Shown here piece by piece: positions 9,358 through 18,120 of a stretch of DNA of 64,000 nt (its first letter is position 1; each line of letters starts with the position of its first letter). Made by a program: the position numbers and the translations under genes. The notes under the pieces are model-generated. The model ran no database searches. It saw nothing but the letters and a program-made list of their open reading frames with translations, and was not told the origin of the DNA. Location of the stretch: assembly GCF_009792235.1 (NCBI RefSeq), contig NZ_CP046973.1:1860001-1924000 (forward strand). Reading direction: 5' to 3'. This DNA comes from Microcystis aeruginosa FD4 (GTDB lineage Bacteria > Cyanobacteriota > Cyanobacteriia > Cyanobacteriales > Microcystaceae).

Positions 9358-10740
9358 TCACAAGTAGTTATGATCCTGTGACTTGTCAAACCCCATCAAT
9401 ACCTGTTCTAATGCGGGTAAAAGTCGGTTAACCTGTTTAGCTCGGATCAAAAAGTCCCAGATGGGTTCGCATTTTTTCCATGCTCCAGAATAAGCTAAAT
9501 GTCGTAAGCGATCGCCCCATTTATCTTTAACCCAAGCTCCTTGAAAAATAGCATACCAACGATAGAAATTATCATAAGATCTCTTATAACCTGCTTCTAA
9601 TTCTTCTTTTGTTATATTAGCTGGTTGATAGACTACATGACGAGTATTGTATAAATCCCAATTATTGCTAATTATTCTATTACTAGCTTGCAAACGGTCA
9701 TATAAAGGAGTACCTGGATAGGGGGTAAGAATATGAAAAGTTGCGGTTTCAATGCCTTGTTTAATTGCCCATTCTACGGTATAATCAAATACCGTGTTAT
9801 CATCACTATCCATTCCGAAAACAAAACTACCATTAACCATCACACCATAATCATGTAAGCGTCTAATAGCCTGATCATAATCTCGATTAAGATTATGATA
9901 TTTATGCTGTTCTTTAAGACTATTAGGGTTAAGAGTTTCAAATCCTACAAACAAGCTTTTTAAACCACATTCTACCGCTTTTTCTAATAGTCCTGGTTTT
10001 AGAATAGATTGAACTGTTGCTGCTGCTTGCCATACCCTACCCATCCCTTTCATCCCCTCAAATAACTCACCAGCAAAAGCTTCATTAGCAAATAAATGAT
10101 CATCTAAAAAATAAAGATGTTTACCGGGAAGTCTAGCAATTTCAGCTAAAGCAGCATCTACGGGTTGAGTATAGAAAGATTTTCCTTCTTGATAAAAAGC
10201 ATCTTTATAACAAAAATCACAATGATGGGGACATCCTCTAGATACAACAATAGAATTAGGTACTAAATAAAGATGACGTTTAATTAAGTCCCTTCTCACT
10301 GGAGGAACTCCCACAAGCGATCGCTCTTTAGATTGATATATTTTCTGAGGTTTTCCTTGACGAAAATCAGCCAAGAATTGCGGCCAGGTATCCTCACCAG
10401 GTCCAAGGAAAATAGTGTCTGCGTGTTGTGCTGCTTCTAGGGGTAAAGAGGTAACGTGCAACCCTCCTAATACCACATAAACCCCCCTTGAACGATAATG
10501 ATCCGCGATTTCATAGGCGCGATAAGCGGAAGTAATATAAACTTGAATAACTACTAAGTCTGGTTCATCGTTTAAATTCAATGGTTCAACGTGTTCATCT
10601 TGTAAACAGATCTGATCTGACTCAGCAAAAAAAGCGGCGATCGTTGCTAAACCAAGAGGGGGAAAAAGATGATATTTAATCGGTCGCCAAAAGGGACTAA
10701 GAGCTTCAGTCAAGGCCGGCAGGATCATTTTAACTTGCAT
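9358..10740 (-). CDS. B12-binding domain radical SAM protein
   Basis: A 460-residue cytosolic enzyme. The N-terminal 130 residues look like the Rossmann-type cobalamin-binding domain common in this superfamily (PPLGLATIAAF at 27-37, LGGLHVTSLP at 91-100, GPGEDTWP). The radical SAM cluster motif CxxxCxxC is C170, C174, C177 (SRGCPHHCDFCYKDAFY). A TIM-barrel half follows with FLDDHLF, GFETLNPNSL and FHILTPYPGTPLYDRL. Members modify lipids, tetrapyrroles or natural products; the substrate cannot be read here. The start ATG is the complement of 10738-10740. No co-oriented partner genes are adjacent. A methylase or oxidative cyclase role would be possible, but I do not commit to one. Confidence 0.85.
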   Translation of the reverse strand: MQVKMILPALTEALSPFWRPIKYHLFPPLGLATIAAFFAESDQICLQDEHVEPLNLNDEPDLVVIQVYITSAYRAYEIADHYRSRGVYVVLGGLHVTSLPLEAAQHADTIFLGPGEDTWPQFLADFRQGKPQKIYQSKERSLVGVPPVRRDLIKRHLYLVPNSIVVSRGCPHHCDFCYKDAFYQEGKSFYTQPVDAALAEIARLPGKHLYFLDDHLFANEAFAGELFEGMKGMGRVWQAAATVQSILKPGLLEKAVECGLKSLFVGFETLNPNSLKEQHKYHNLNRDYDQAIRRLHDYGVMVNGSFVFGMDSDDNTVFDYTVEWAIKQGIETATFHILTPYPGTPLYDRLQASNRIISNNWDLYNTRHVVYQPANITKEELEAGYKRSYDNFYRWYAIFQGAWVKDKWGDRLRHLAYSGAWKKCEPIWDFLIRAKQVNRLLPALEQVLMGFDKSQDHNYL

Positions 10741-11093
10741 CTGTACCTCTTATTGATAATAAACACCCCGAGCATATCTAGTTCTAATCGCAAATGACTA
10801 AAACTTAACTTATATTTAAGCTTTTAGGTGAATATCCACTTTTGGCTCTCGTCGGTTAAACTGCTATATTATTACTCTGGTAATAGTAGCTATCCGTAGG
10901 GTGGGCTTTGCCCACTACCCTGTACCAGTAGTGTTTTAAACCTCGATTTGCGTAAGTCCTGATAAGTTCGAGACCCTTTGATGTAAGTTAATCTCTTAAT
11001 AACATAATCTCGACGGTGGGCTTCGCCCACCCTACTTATGTCTCATTCTTATTTGAATTAACTATATCAAACAGATGAAAATTAAACTAAATT
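10741..11093. other. Intergenic gap with a small inverted-repeat element
   Basis: This 353-bp stretch has no coding potential that I can support. It contains the 140-bp inverted-repeat element at 10896-11035. The rest is AT-rich spacer upstream of the second Rpn-like gene. Confidence 0.7.
10896..11035. mobile_element. MITE-like element with 20-bp terminal inverted repeats
   Basis: The left end GTAGGGTGGGCTTTGCCCAC and the complement of the right end agree at 17 of 20 positions. Each end can also form its own small hairpin (GTGGGC...GCCCAC). No coding capacity and no clear target duplication are visible. Confidence 0.55.
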
Positions 11094-12065
11094 ATGACGC
11101 AAAAAACCGCCAATTATGATGAATCATGGAAAGAAGCCTTAAGCGAGTATTTTGAACCCTTCTTAAGCTTTTTCTTTCCCCAAGTCCATCAATTAATTGA
11201 TTGGACACAAATTCCCCAATCTCTTGATAAAGAACTGCAACAAATTACCACTTCATCAGAGACGAAAAAGCGTTTTGCTGATAAACTTTATAAAGTTTGG
11301 CTATTAGATGGCCAAGAGGTGTGGATTTTAATTCATATTGAGATTCAAAGCCAATATGAACTTGATTTTCCTCAACGGATGTATATTTACAATTATCGTG
11401 CCTTTGATCTGTATCACAAACCCGTTGTCAGTCTAGCCATTTTAGGGGATGAACAAATCAATTGGCGACCCAATTCTTATAGCTATGAGATGGGGGGTTA
11501 TCGAACAAGTATTGAATTTCCATCTGTCAAACTCCTAGATTATTATGAGCGTTGGAGTGAACTGGAAACAAATACCAATCCCTTTGCTATAATTGTGATG
11601 GCACACCTAAAAACAAAGGCAACCACCAAAAACTTGCAACAGAGGGAACAGTGGAAATGGACATTAATTTGCGGGTTGTATGACCGAGGATTGGAAAGAG
11701 AACAAATCATTAAACTCTTTCAAATCATCGATAGAATGATGACCTTACCCAACCAACTACAGGAAAGTTTAGACAACAAAATCAAACAATTTGAGGAGGA
11801 AAGAACGATGCCTTTATTAAGCAATATGGAATTAAGAGGAATCGAACGCGGCAAGGAAATTGGCAAGGAAATTGGCGCGTTACAAAAGTCCCGTGATGCT
11901 ATCAAAACGGTTTTACAAGTTCGCCTCGGCGAACTTTCTGGAGAAATAGCTGATTCTCTGGGTAAAATTTCCGATTTATTAGTCTTAGATGAAATGCTGA
12001 AACTCGCTGTAACCGTTAATTCTCTAGAAGAATTTAAGCAATCTTTGACAAGAATACAATCCTAA
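11094..12065 (+). CDS. Rpn-like PD-(D/E)XK nuclease / transposase-related protein, copy B
   Basis: A 323-residue paralogue of the gene at 3559 with the same architecture. The conserved opening is TANYDESWKEAL, the putative nuclease core is FADKLYKVWLLDGQEVWILIH followed by IEIQSQ, and a helical C-terminus ends LEEFKQSLTRIQS. It has two GKEI units instead of six. The two copies are diverged at DNA level, so this is an older duplication than the Uma2 array. A short copy of the KIKQFEEERT-coding segment recurs just after the stop codon (12064-12105), a trace of local duplication. Function is unknown beyond family membership. Confidence 0.78.
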   Translation: MTQKTANYDESWKEALSEYFEPFLSFFFPQVHQLIDWTQIPQSLDKELQQITTSSETKKRFADKLYKVWLLDGQEVWILIHIEIQSQYELDFPQRMYIYNYRAFDLYHKPVVSLAILGDEQINWRPNSYSYEMGGYRTSIEFPSVKLLDYYERWSELETNTNPFAIIVMAHLKTKATTKNLQQREQWKWTLICGLYDRGLEREQIIKLFQIIDRMMTLPNQLQESLDNKIKQFEEERTMPLLSNMELRGIERGKEIGKEIGALQKSRDAIKTVLQVRLGELSGEIADSLGKISDLLVLDEMLKLAVTVNSLEEFKQSLTRIQS

Positions 12066-12188
12066 AATTAAACAATTTAATGAAGAAAGAACTTTATTAC
12101 TGTTCAAAATATCTCACTTGCTAACCTAAACAATCCCAGTAATTTTATCTTCAGCTAAAATAGTCTTATATTTCGACTATATAACTTA

Positions 12189-12330
12189 ATGATCGCACAA
12201 CCATCAAACTCCAATACTAATCAATCTATCCCCGTAAAGATAATTGCTTCCCGTAACTTCATTGATTGTTTAGAGTCTCAGCAGATTAGTCTGGCTTTTA
12301 CTACCTATCAAAGTTCTCAACTGATGTTTT
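12189..12330 (+). pseudogene. N-terminal fragment of a TIGR03032-like protein
   Basis: Translation from the ATG at 12189 gives SRNFIDCLESQQISLAFTTY then QSSQLMFL. This resembles the N-terminus of TIGR03032 family proteins (a Ser/Arg start, then a SLAFTTYQ strand). After about 46 codons the frame runs into the IS1 remnant and stops at 12395. It is most likely a gene 5' end truncated by an IS insertion. The family match is from memory of the motif and is moderate. Confidence 0.55.
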
Positions 12331-12531
12331 TAGAAGTAAACGTCATCAAGCGGTCGGAAAAGAAACTGGTCAAACTAATCCTATTGAAAGATTAAATAAT
12401 ACCTTTCGACAAAGGATTTCTCTGCTGGTGAGAGAGAGTCTATCTTGTTCTAAAAAAATGGAGAATCACGTTGGGGAACCCTTTGGTATTTTATCCATGA
12501 CTACAATGCTCAATTAGCAAAGGTTTGAGCT
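12325..12531 (+). pseudogene. IS1-family transposase (InsB) C-terminal remnant
   Basis: In the frame shifted from the upstream fragment the sequence reads RSKRHQAVGKETGQTNPIER, then LNNTFRQRISLLVRESLS and CSKKMENHVG. A shift near the run GGGGAACCC then leads to WYFIHDYNAQLAKV and a stop. This is the conserved end of IS1-type transposases (IERxNNTxRQRxSRLVRxTLSFSK, then WYFIHxYN). The 5' part and the inverted repeats are missing, so it cannot move by itself. Confidence 0.75.
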
Positions 12532-12547
12532 ATCACCACTACAATAA

Positions 12548-13083
12548 AATCACTACCAGTTAACTATTGCTTATCTAGAAAGTAACTGTTATGGAAGTGA
12601 ACCGATTTTTGTCTGCGATGGTTTATACCAAATTTCTAAATCCATGACAGACATCCACGCTCGAATGCTTGCCAAGCCTGCATTCGTTGTGACGCGAATA
12701 AAGAAAAATGGTATCCTATTGGTGATTTTCTCTCACTTAAGGTGAGCAGCAGAAGTTGTTCAAAGAGGGCGAAGGCAATTCGCCCCTACAATAATATTAT
12801 TTCGCCAATGGTAGGGGCGCACCGCGTGCGCCCAAAATGTAATATAGATATTTCGACAAAATTGAGATGCACCAGGCATAACCATCTCTGTCATTACTTT
12901 TGAAAAATGGTATTATCTCCAGAAACGGGATGGTTAATCCTCGTGGTTTACGACGGCAATAATCACAGCAGCCAAGGGAAAATCTATGATAGTCAGCAGT
13001 TAGAAAAAGAACCCCTTTGCTGTCTGCAATTACCCAGTGTTATCCCTCCCAGTTTTCACGCTACTTGGCAAGAAAAATCATAA
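12548..13083 (+). pseudogene. Carotenoid oxygenase 3' fragment, interrupted by a MITE
   Basis: Bases 12548-12625 and 12913-13083 together repeat about 250 bp of the intact carotenoid oxygenase gene (its 3101-3353 region) at high identity. They cover the TIAYLE, NCYG.EPIFVCDGL, SPETGWLI.VVYDGNNHSS and PPSFHxTWQEKS segments, then a stop. The 287-bp insert at 12626-12912 sits in the middle. The 5' three quarters are absent. It looks like a partial duplication or the residue of a recombination event, not an expressed gene. Confidence 0.88.
12626..12912. mobile_element. 287-bp MITE with TTA target duplication
   Basis: The left end TACCAAATTTC and the complement of the right end TACCATTTTTC match, and similarity extends over about 30 bp including ATGACAGA (about 22 of 31). 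TTA is duplicated at 12623-12625 and 12913-12915. The uninterrupted sequence is present at 3181, which proves the insertion. The interior has a GTAGGGGCGC...GCGCCC hairpin and a second GAAAAATGGTA at about 12704. No coding capacity. Confidence 0.85.
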
Positions 13084-13103
13084 AAAGTATTGGTTAAAAG
13101 TTT

Positions 13104-14825
13104 CTAGTTTTTACCAAAAATATTGGCTGCGTCTTGAGAAGAAATCTTGAAAATTAGGTAGCTATAAGCAAGATGATCAATAGGTTTACGACTGGAACGC
13201 AGCCAATAAAAATGGTTAGAATCGGTGGTAATACCGATTAATTGATTAGCTTCTATCACCAGTAAATTAATTGGATTATCGAGGGAAACCTGTGAGGGTG
13301 GAACTTTTTGATTCTCGATGACTAAATTAAGTTTATTATCTCGATCATAACGGATAAAGAGAGCGTGAGGATGTTTTTGGAGATAGTCTTGCAGATAATT
13401 TTTATTTTGTCCCCAATCTAAATTGGAATCGGCCAGAACTTGATAGCTCATTTTGCGATCGATAACTAATTCGTTAAAATAGGAAATGTAATGGGGAAAA
13501 TAGGAGAGATTGGAAATTAGTAAGTAAAGGGTCAGGACAATAATTAAAATGCGATAGGGTGGTTTATAAGTTGGCCAACCGGTAACAATCCGACTAGCAA
13601 AGACAAATAAAAAGGGGAAAATCATCAAAATATATCTAATACCTATTTGAGCAGTGTTAAAACTCATTAAGATGAAATATAATAGAGTGGGGATAAGCAA
13701 AAATGCTTCATTCTGCCAAAAATTTAACTGTTTTCTCCAGAGAAATAAACTAATAAATCCCAACCAGATAAATATTTGGGTAGCTATCGGTACTTTATAG
13801 AGAAAAGCGATCAGAAAATATTGGGGAAATCCCTTAATTTGGAATCCTTGTACTGGATCGAATATAAATCCTAACTGTCCCAAAAGATAGGGCATTCCAC
13901 TACCAAAACCCGTTTCTTGTTTATACTTGCCAAAATCTAACGCTTGCAGATAAGCAGCGGGAATAGGAATCGGTAAAGACTTGAAGATAGGATAGGTTTG
14001 CAGCTGCTGAAAACTCTGACTGAGAAATTGATAATTCTGCAATTGAGTTCCACTTCTCTCAAAAGAATAACCAATATTTATGATTAAAATTGTTGATAGA
14101 ATCATAGTTAATATATAGAAAATACTGCGCTTAATTCCTTGTTTAATAACTGCAATACTTTTCTGTTGAATAGATTGAATAATTGCCCGGTGGTAAAAAC
14201 CTAAGCTTAAAATTACATAGATGGGAACTAAATAAACGGCTGTCAAGCGGCAAATTTGGGCAATTCCAAAAGTTAATATACTTAAAACTAGATTTTTTCT
14301 GCCCCCAAATCTTAGGAAAGACCAGAAATAGTAAACAGCAATAAAAATTGAGGCAGACCCAAATAAATCTTGAGTAATTATCCGTGAATTTCCGATAATA
14401 TTGGGATCGAGAATATAGAGAATTAAAGCCAAAAATCCTGCTAATAATCCATAGAGTTGTTTTGACCAGATAAAAACATATATGGCTAGAATTACTGAGA
14501 TAATAATCGTGGCAAACCGTCCAAAAAAATTATTTTCTAAGTTTATCTCTTTAGAGATAGGAAAAATATTTTGTATTGTTTGAGCGACTAGGGGATGCAG
14601 TGCTGAAGCTGGTAAAATATTACGATGATAAATATCGTGATCGCCCCGTTTCGCTGCCGTACCTCTGAGAATTTCTACTCCACTTTCATAATGATAACCT
14701 TCATCATAATTGAGGGATTCTGGTAGGGGAAAAAATAAACTGGTGACAGATAAAACCATAAATATCACCAAAATAATTACTAAATAGAATCGGTATTTTT
14801 GGGGGGAATTAAAGCTTATTTTCAT
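13104..14825 (-). CDS. Integral membrane glycosyltransferase (GT39/ArnT-like, DPM-type donor)
   Basis: A 573-residue multi-pass membrane protein with about ten hydrophobic segments. The first spans residues 12-33 and is followed by SLNYDEGYHYESG, placing an acidic DE pair (41-42) in the first external loop as in the GT-C fold (PMT/ArnT). A second hallmark loop RGDHDIYHRNILPASALHP follows. The C-terminal soluble part carries SYQVLADSNLDWGQN, typical of cyanobacterial dolichyl/polyprenyl-phosphate-sugar transferases. It should move a sugar from a lipid-linked donor onto an acceptor at the periplasmic face. It ends 3 bp before the coding strand of glsA begins its 3' end, so the two may share a transcript. 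Donor and acceptor are unknown. Confidence 0.78.
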   Translation of the reverse strand: MKISFNSPQKYRFYLVIILVIFMVLSVTSLFFPLPESLNYDEGYHYESGVEILRGTAAKRGDHDIYHRNILPASALHPLVAQTIQNIFPISKEINLENNFFGRFATIIISVILAIYVFIWSKQLYGLLAGFLALILYILDPNIIGNSRIITQDLFGSASIFIAVYYFWSFLRFGGRKNLVLSILTFGIAQICRLTAVYLVPIYVILSLGFYHRAIIQSIQQKSIAVIKQGIKRSIFYILTMILSTILIINIGYSFERSGTQLQNYQFLSQSFQQLQTYPIFKSLPIPIPAAYLQALDFGKYKQETGFGSGMPYLLGQLGFIFDPVQGFQIKGFPQYFLIAFLYKVPIATQIFIWLGFISLFLWRKQLNFWQNEAFLLIPTLLYFILMSFNTAQIGIRYILMIFPFLFVFASRIVTGWPTYKPPYRILIIVLTLYLLISNLSYFPHYISYFNELVIDRKMSYQVLADSNLDWGQNKNYLQDYLQKHPHALFIRYDRDNKLNLVIENQKVPPSQVSLDNPINLLVIEANQLIGITTDSNHFYWLRSSRKPIDHLAYSYLIFKISSQDAANIFGKN

Positions 14826-14828
14826 AGA

Positions 14829-15716
14829 TTAAATTTGCTTGACAAAATGACTTATATGTGTTAGTAAATTAAGTCCTAAAATTGAATTACCTTGCTCATT
14901 TAACAGAGGACTATAACAAGCGATCACTCCCTGTTTCGGTACAATTGATAATAAGGCCCCACTAACTCCCGATTTAGTGGGAAAACCCACCTCAAGGGCG
15001 AATTGTTGGGAAGCTTCATAAAGACCGCAATTAGTCATAATTTCTAGAATAATTTCGGCAAAAGAAGAAGCTAAAATCAACTTACCTAAATTAGCAAGAT
15101 CGGCAATTTTGCCAGATAAACAACAGATTCGATTGTAGGTTTCCAGAGCTAAATAACGATGACTAATATAACCATTTTTTTCTAATTCTAAGCTTAAAGC
15201 TTGATTGTGAATATTAGGATAGGAGTGAACAGACTCAAGCACAGAGCGATCAAGAAATAATTGACAATTACCCATTTCATTTAACCATAAAAGCAAATTT
15301 TCACAGCGAGATTCTGGCGTTTCCCCTCCTAATAAATCCGCCAAAGCGATCGCACCACTGTTAATCAGAGGATTACGGGGAAAACCGCGATCCTCTTGCA
15401 GTTGAGTTAAGGAATTAAAAGGATAACTAGAAGCTTCTTTTCCCACGCAACGAAAAACAGCATCTTCCCCTAAATGAGTTAAAAGATATAATAACAAAAA
15501 AGGTTTAATCACACTCATCAAAGGAAAAGTTACAGTTTCATCTCCCCAAGACAAAATCTCCCCCTCAAGACAGTGAATCTGAAGAGCGAAAACCTCCGGA
15601 TGAACTCGGTTCAAAACCGGTATATAATAGGGAGTCTGACCCTTCCTATCCGATAAATGCACTTCCCCGACCCAAGCTTGTATATCTTCCACCCTTAATC
15701 TAGCTAATCGGTTCAT
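14829..15716 (-). CDS. glsA: Glutaminase (serine-dependent beta-lactamase fold)
   Basis: A 295-residue protein, usual length for bacterial glutaminase A. It hydrolyses L-glutamine to glutamate and ammonia in the cytosol. The catalytic SxxK is S68-V-I-K71 (LMSVIKPF). The conserved RNPLINSGAI (114-122), E in LELEKNGYISHRY, and the C-terminal FPTKSGVSGAL segment are all present. Start ATG is the complement of 15714-15716, only 11 bp from the moeA start on the other strand, so both genes must share an overlapping promoter or leader region. Downstream it abuts the membrane glycosyltransferase with a 3-bp gap. Family assignment is secure. Confidence 0.9.
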   Translation of the reverse strand: MNRLARLRVEDIQAWVGEVHLSDRKGQTPYYIPVLNRVHPEVFALQIHCLEGEILSWGDETVTFPLMSVIKPFLLLYLLTHLGEDAVFRCVGKEASSYPFNSLTQLQEDRGFPRNPLINSGAIALADLLGGETPESRCENLLLWLNEMGNCQLFLDRSVLESVHSYPNIHNQALSLELEKNGYISHRYLALETYNRICCLSGKIADLANLGKLILASSFAEIILEIMTNCGLYEASQQFALEVGFPTKSGVSGALLSIVPKQGVIACYSPLLNEQGNSILGLNLLTHISHFVKQI

Positions 15717-15727
15717 TTGTTTAATCC

Positions 15728-16948
15728 ATGTACTCAGTCAAAGAAGCAGAATCTATAATTTTAACTCAAATTCAACCCCGACAAGAAACAGAAAAAGTTG
15801 CTCTAGAGGCAGCTTTTGGGCGCATTTTAGCCGAAGATATCAGCAGTGATTTAGACTTTCCCTATTGGGATAATTCTGCTATGGATGGCTATGCTGTCCG
15901 CTACGAAGATGTCAAAGACACTAACCCAGAAAATCCCGTTACTTTAAAGATTATCGCCGAAATTCCCGCCGGCAAAGCCCCCGAAACAATTATTCAACCC
16001 GGAGAAACAGCCCGAATATTTACAGGAGCGATGTTACCCGCCGGCAGTGATACGATTATCATGCAGGAAAATACTGACAAAAAAGGCGAGCGAGTGGCGA
16101 TTCTTGTCCCTCCCGAAAAAATAGGTCTTTTCGTGCGTCAACGCGGCACATTCTATCAAGCAGCAAATACCTTATTAAAAGCCGGTATTGCCATTAATTC
16201 TCCAGAAATAGCAGTTTTAGCCACGGCACAAGCTACCGAATTAACAGTTTTTTCCCGTCCCAAAGTGGCAATTTTCTCCACGGGAGATGAATTAATTAAT
16301 CCCGATGAAACCCTCCAAAAAGGTCAAATTATTGACTCAAATCGCTACGCTTTAACGGCATTTGTCGCCAGTTTAGGGGCAATTCCCAGACCTTTAGGTA
16401 TAATCAAAGATAGTCCCGAACTTCTCAGAGAAACTATCAGAAAAGCCATTAATTCTAGTGCTATCGTCCTTTCCACCGGCGGTGTTTCCGTGGGAGATTA
16501 CGATTATATCGAGGGAATTTTAGGGGAATTAGGAGCAGAAATTCTGATTCGCAGCGTTGCTATTCAACCGGGTAAACCCTTAACCTTCGCTACTTTTCCT
16601 AACGGTTGTATTTACTTTGGTATCCCCGGTAATCCCGTCTCTGCTTTAGTTTCCTGTTGGCGCTTTGTGCAAATGGCAATTAAAAAATTATCGGGATTGA
16701 CAGATTATCAGAACAAATTTCTGCGAGTTGTCACCCGCGATACTCTCAAATCTAAGGGACAAAGAGAAGTTTATCTCTGGGGAAAAATAGAAATTATCGA
16801 GGGAGTTTATCAATTTCAACTTGCCTCTGGACAACACAATTCGGCTAATTTAATTAATTTAGCGGGTACTAATGCTTTAGCCATAATTCCCCAGGGTAAG
16901 ACTACTATACAAGCGGGAGAAACAGCAGAAGTTATGATAGTTTCCTAA
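15728..16948 (+). CDS. moeA: Molybdopterin molybdotransferase MoeA
   Basis: A 406-residue protein of normal length. It inserts molybdate into adenylylated molybdopterin in the last step of molybdenum cofactor synthesis. Visible landmarks are DNSAMDGYAV (near 49-58), IFTGAMLPAGSDTIIMQE, FSTGDELI, the molybdopterin-binding loop STGGVSVGDYDY, and FGIPGNPVSALV. A C-terminal domain IV with SGQHNSANLINLAGTNALAI ends the protein. It is transcribed away from glsA with 11 bp between start codons and converges on fabD across a hairpin. No other moa/moe genes are in the window. Confidence 0.93.
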   Translation: MYSVKEAESIILTQIQPRQETEKVALEAAFGRILAEDISSDLDFPYWDNSAMDGYAVRYEDVKDTNPENPVTLKIIAEIPAGKAPETIIQPGETARIFTGAMLPAGSDTIIMQENTDKKGERVAILVPPEKIGLFVRQRGTFYQAANTLLKAGIAINSPEIAVLATAQATELTVFSRPKVAIFSTGDELINPDETLQKGQIIDSNRYALTAFVASLGAIPRPLGIIKDSPELLRETIRKAINSSAIVLSTGGVSVGDYDYIEGILGELGAEILIRSVAIQPGKPLTFATFPNGCIYFGIPGNPVSALVSCWRFVQMAIKKLSGLTDYQNKFLRVVTRDTLKSKGQREVYLWGKIEIIEGVYQFQLASGQHNSANLINLAGTNALAIIPQGKTTIQAGETAEVMIVS

Positions 16949-16980
16949 AAAAATACCTAACCAAATTTTTGGCTAGGTAT
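16947..16980 (-). terminator. Rho-independent terminator of fabD
   Basis: The stem is ATACCTAACCA paired with TGGCTAGGTAT (one G-T pair) at 16953-16980. Read on the minus strand it is followed by seven T residues (complement of 16947-16953). It overlaps the last codon of moeA on the other strand. Confidence 0.8.
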
Positions 16981-17017
16981 CCATCAATTTACTTCATCGA
17001 AAATGTTGCCAGATAAT

Positions 17018-17944
17018 TTAACCAACACCAACTAATGAACCCTGCAATTTAACATTGTCGCTATTCTTGGATATATCAGCTAATTGACTAATATTCTCTA
17101 ACTCAATTGCGGGAACAGTTCGTTTAATTAAACCAGTTAAAACTTTACCCGGTCCCACTTCGAGCGCTTTTTCCACACCCACATCCGGCAATTTTAACAT
17201 AATTTCTCGCCATCTTACGGAGCTAGTCATCTGCTGGATCAGATATTTTTTTAATTCTTCCCCGTCCTGGGTAGGATTGCTCGGATCGACATTAGAAATC
17301 ACAGGAACTTTTGCAGACCGAAAATTAACCAATTCTAAAATCTGCTGAAATTGAATAGCAGCATTTTCCATCAAGGGAGAGTGAAAAGCGCCAGATACTT
17401 TTAACTGCATAACCCGCTTAACTTTCACTTGACCTAATACCAAATCCACCGCTTCAGGAGTCCCAGAAATCACCACTTGTTCGGCGCTATTATCATTAGC
17501 AATAACTACATTTTCCGTCTGATTAACCACTGTCTCTAGACCGATGCGATCGAATTTCATTAAGGCGGCCATTTTACCACCTTCGGCCGCATCCATCAAA
17601 CGGGAACGGTTTTGAACTAGATTTAATCCTGTTTCAAAATTAAACACCCTGGCCGCATATAAAGCGGAATATTCACCGAGACTATGACCAGCAACTAGGT
17701 CGGGAAAATGACCTTTTTCTTGCAACAAATCCGCTAAAATACTCTCCACCACAAATAAACAAGGTTGGGTATAAAGAGTACGAGATAGGGTTTCTTCATC
17801 CCCTTGACATTTTTCCAGGACCGACCAACCGAGGATTCTTTCTGCTCTTTCTAATCTCTCTTGGCCAAGCGCGCTTTCCGCTAAATCTCCAATCATTCCT
17901 AACGCTTGCGATCCTTGTCCCGGGAATATCCACGCTGTTTTCAT
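17018..17944 (-). CDS. fabD: Malonyl-CoA:ACP transacylase FabD
   Basis: A 308-residue cytosolic enzyme that loads malonyl units on acyl carrier protein for fatty acid elongation. The N-terminal FPGQGSQ (7-13), the nucleophile S88 in GHSLGEYSAL, the arginine in NRSRLMDAAEGG, and the catalytic histidine in GAFHSPLM are visible. It lies downstream of fabH and plsX on the same strand, the usual fatty acid/phospholipid initiation cluster. A 292-bp block of tandem heptamers separates it from fabH. A terminator hairpin lies 37 bp past its stop. Confidence 0.94.
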   Translation of the reverse strand: MKTAWIFPGQGSQALGMIGDLAESALGQERLERAERILGWSVLEKCQGDEETLSRTLYTQPCLFVVESILADLLQEKGHFPDLVAGHSLGEYSALYAARVFNFETGLNLVQNRSRLMDAAEGGKMAALMKFDRIGLETVVNQTENVVIANDNSAEQVVISGTPEAVDLVLGQVKVKRVMQLKVSGAFHSPLMENAAIQFQQILELVNFRSAKVPVISNVDPSNPTQDGEELKKYLIQQMTSSVRWREIMLKLPDVGVEKALEVGPGKVLTGLIKRTVPAIELENISQLADISKNSDNVKLQGSLVGVG

Positions 17945-17978
17945 AAGTTCTTAAAATAGATAGATAGTTGTTTTTGGG

Positions 17979-18094
17979 TCAGTTATCAGTTATCAGTTAT
18001 CAGTTATCAGTTATCAGTTATCAGTTATCAGTTATCAGTTATCAGTTATCAGTTATCAGTTATCAGTTATCAGTTATCAGTTATCAGTTATCAG
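17979..18094. repeat. Tandem heptamer repeat (CAGTTAT)
   Basis: About 16 uninterrupted copies of a 7-nt unit lie between fabH and fabD. This is a typical cyanobacterial short tandemly repeated sequence. The same unit recurs near 25860, 48913 and 60350. Confidence 0.95.
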
Positions 18095-18120
18095 ATGTGA
18101 GTTATCAGATGTGAGTTTTT

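Larger units (their letters stand above)
12066..13103. other. Gene graveyard between Rpn-like gene and glycosyltransferase
   Basis: This region holds no intact gene. In order it contains a duplicated scrap of the Rpn gene, a TIGR03032-like N-terminus, an IS1-type transposase C-terminus, and a carotenoid oxygenase 3' fragment split by a MITE. Each is listed separately. Confidence 0.8.

Noticed and set aside
12189..12395. A 68-residue intact gene
   Set aside because: The first part looks like a TIGR03032 start and the second is out-of-frame IS1 sequence, so it is a chimera of fragments.
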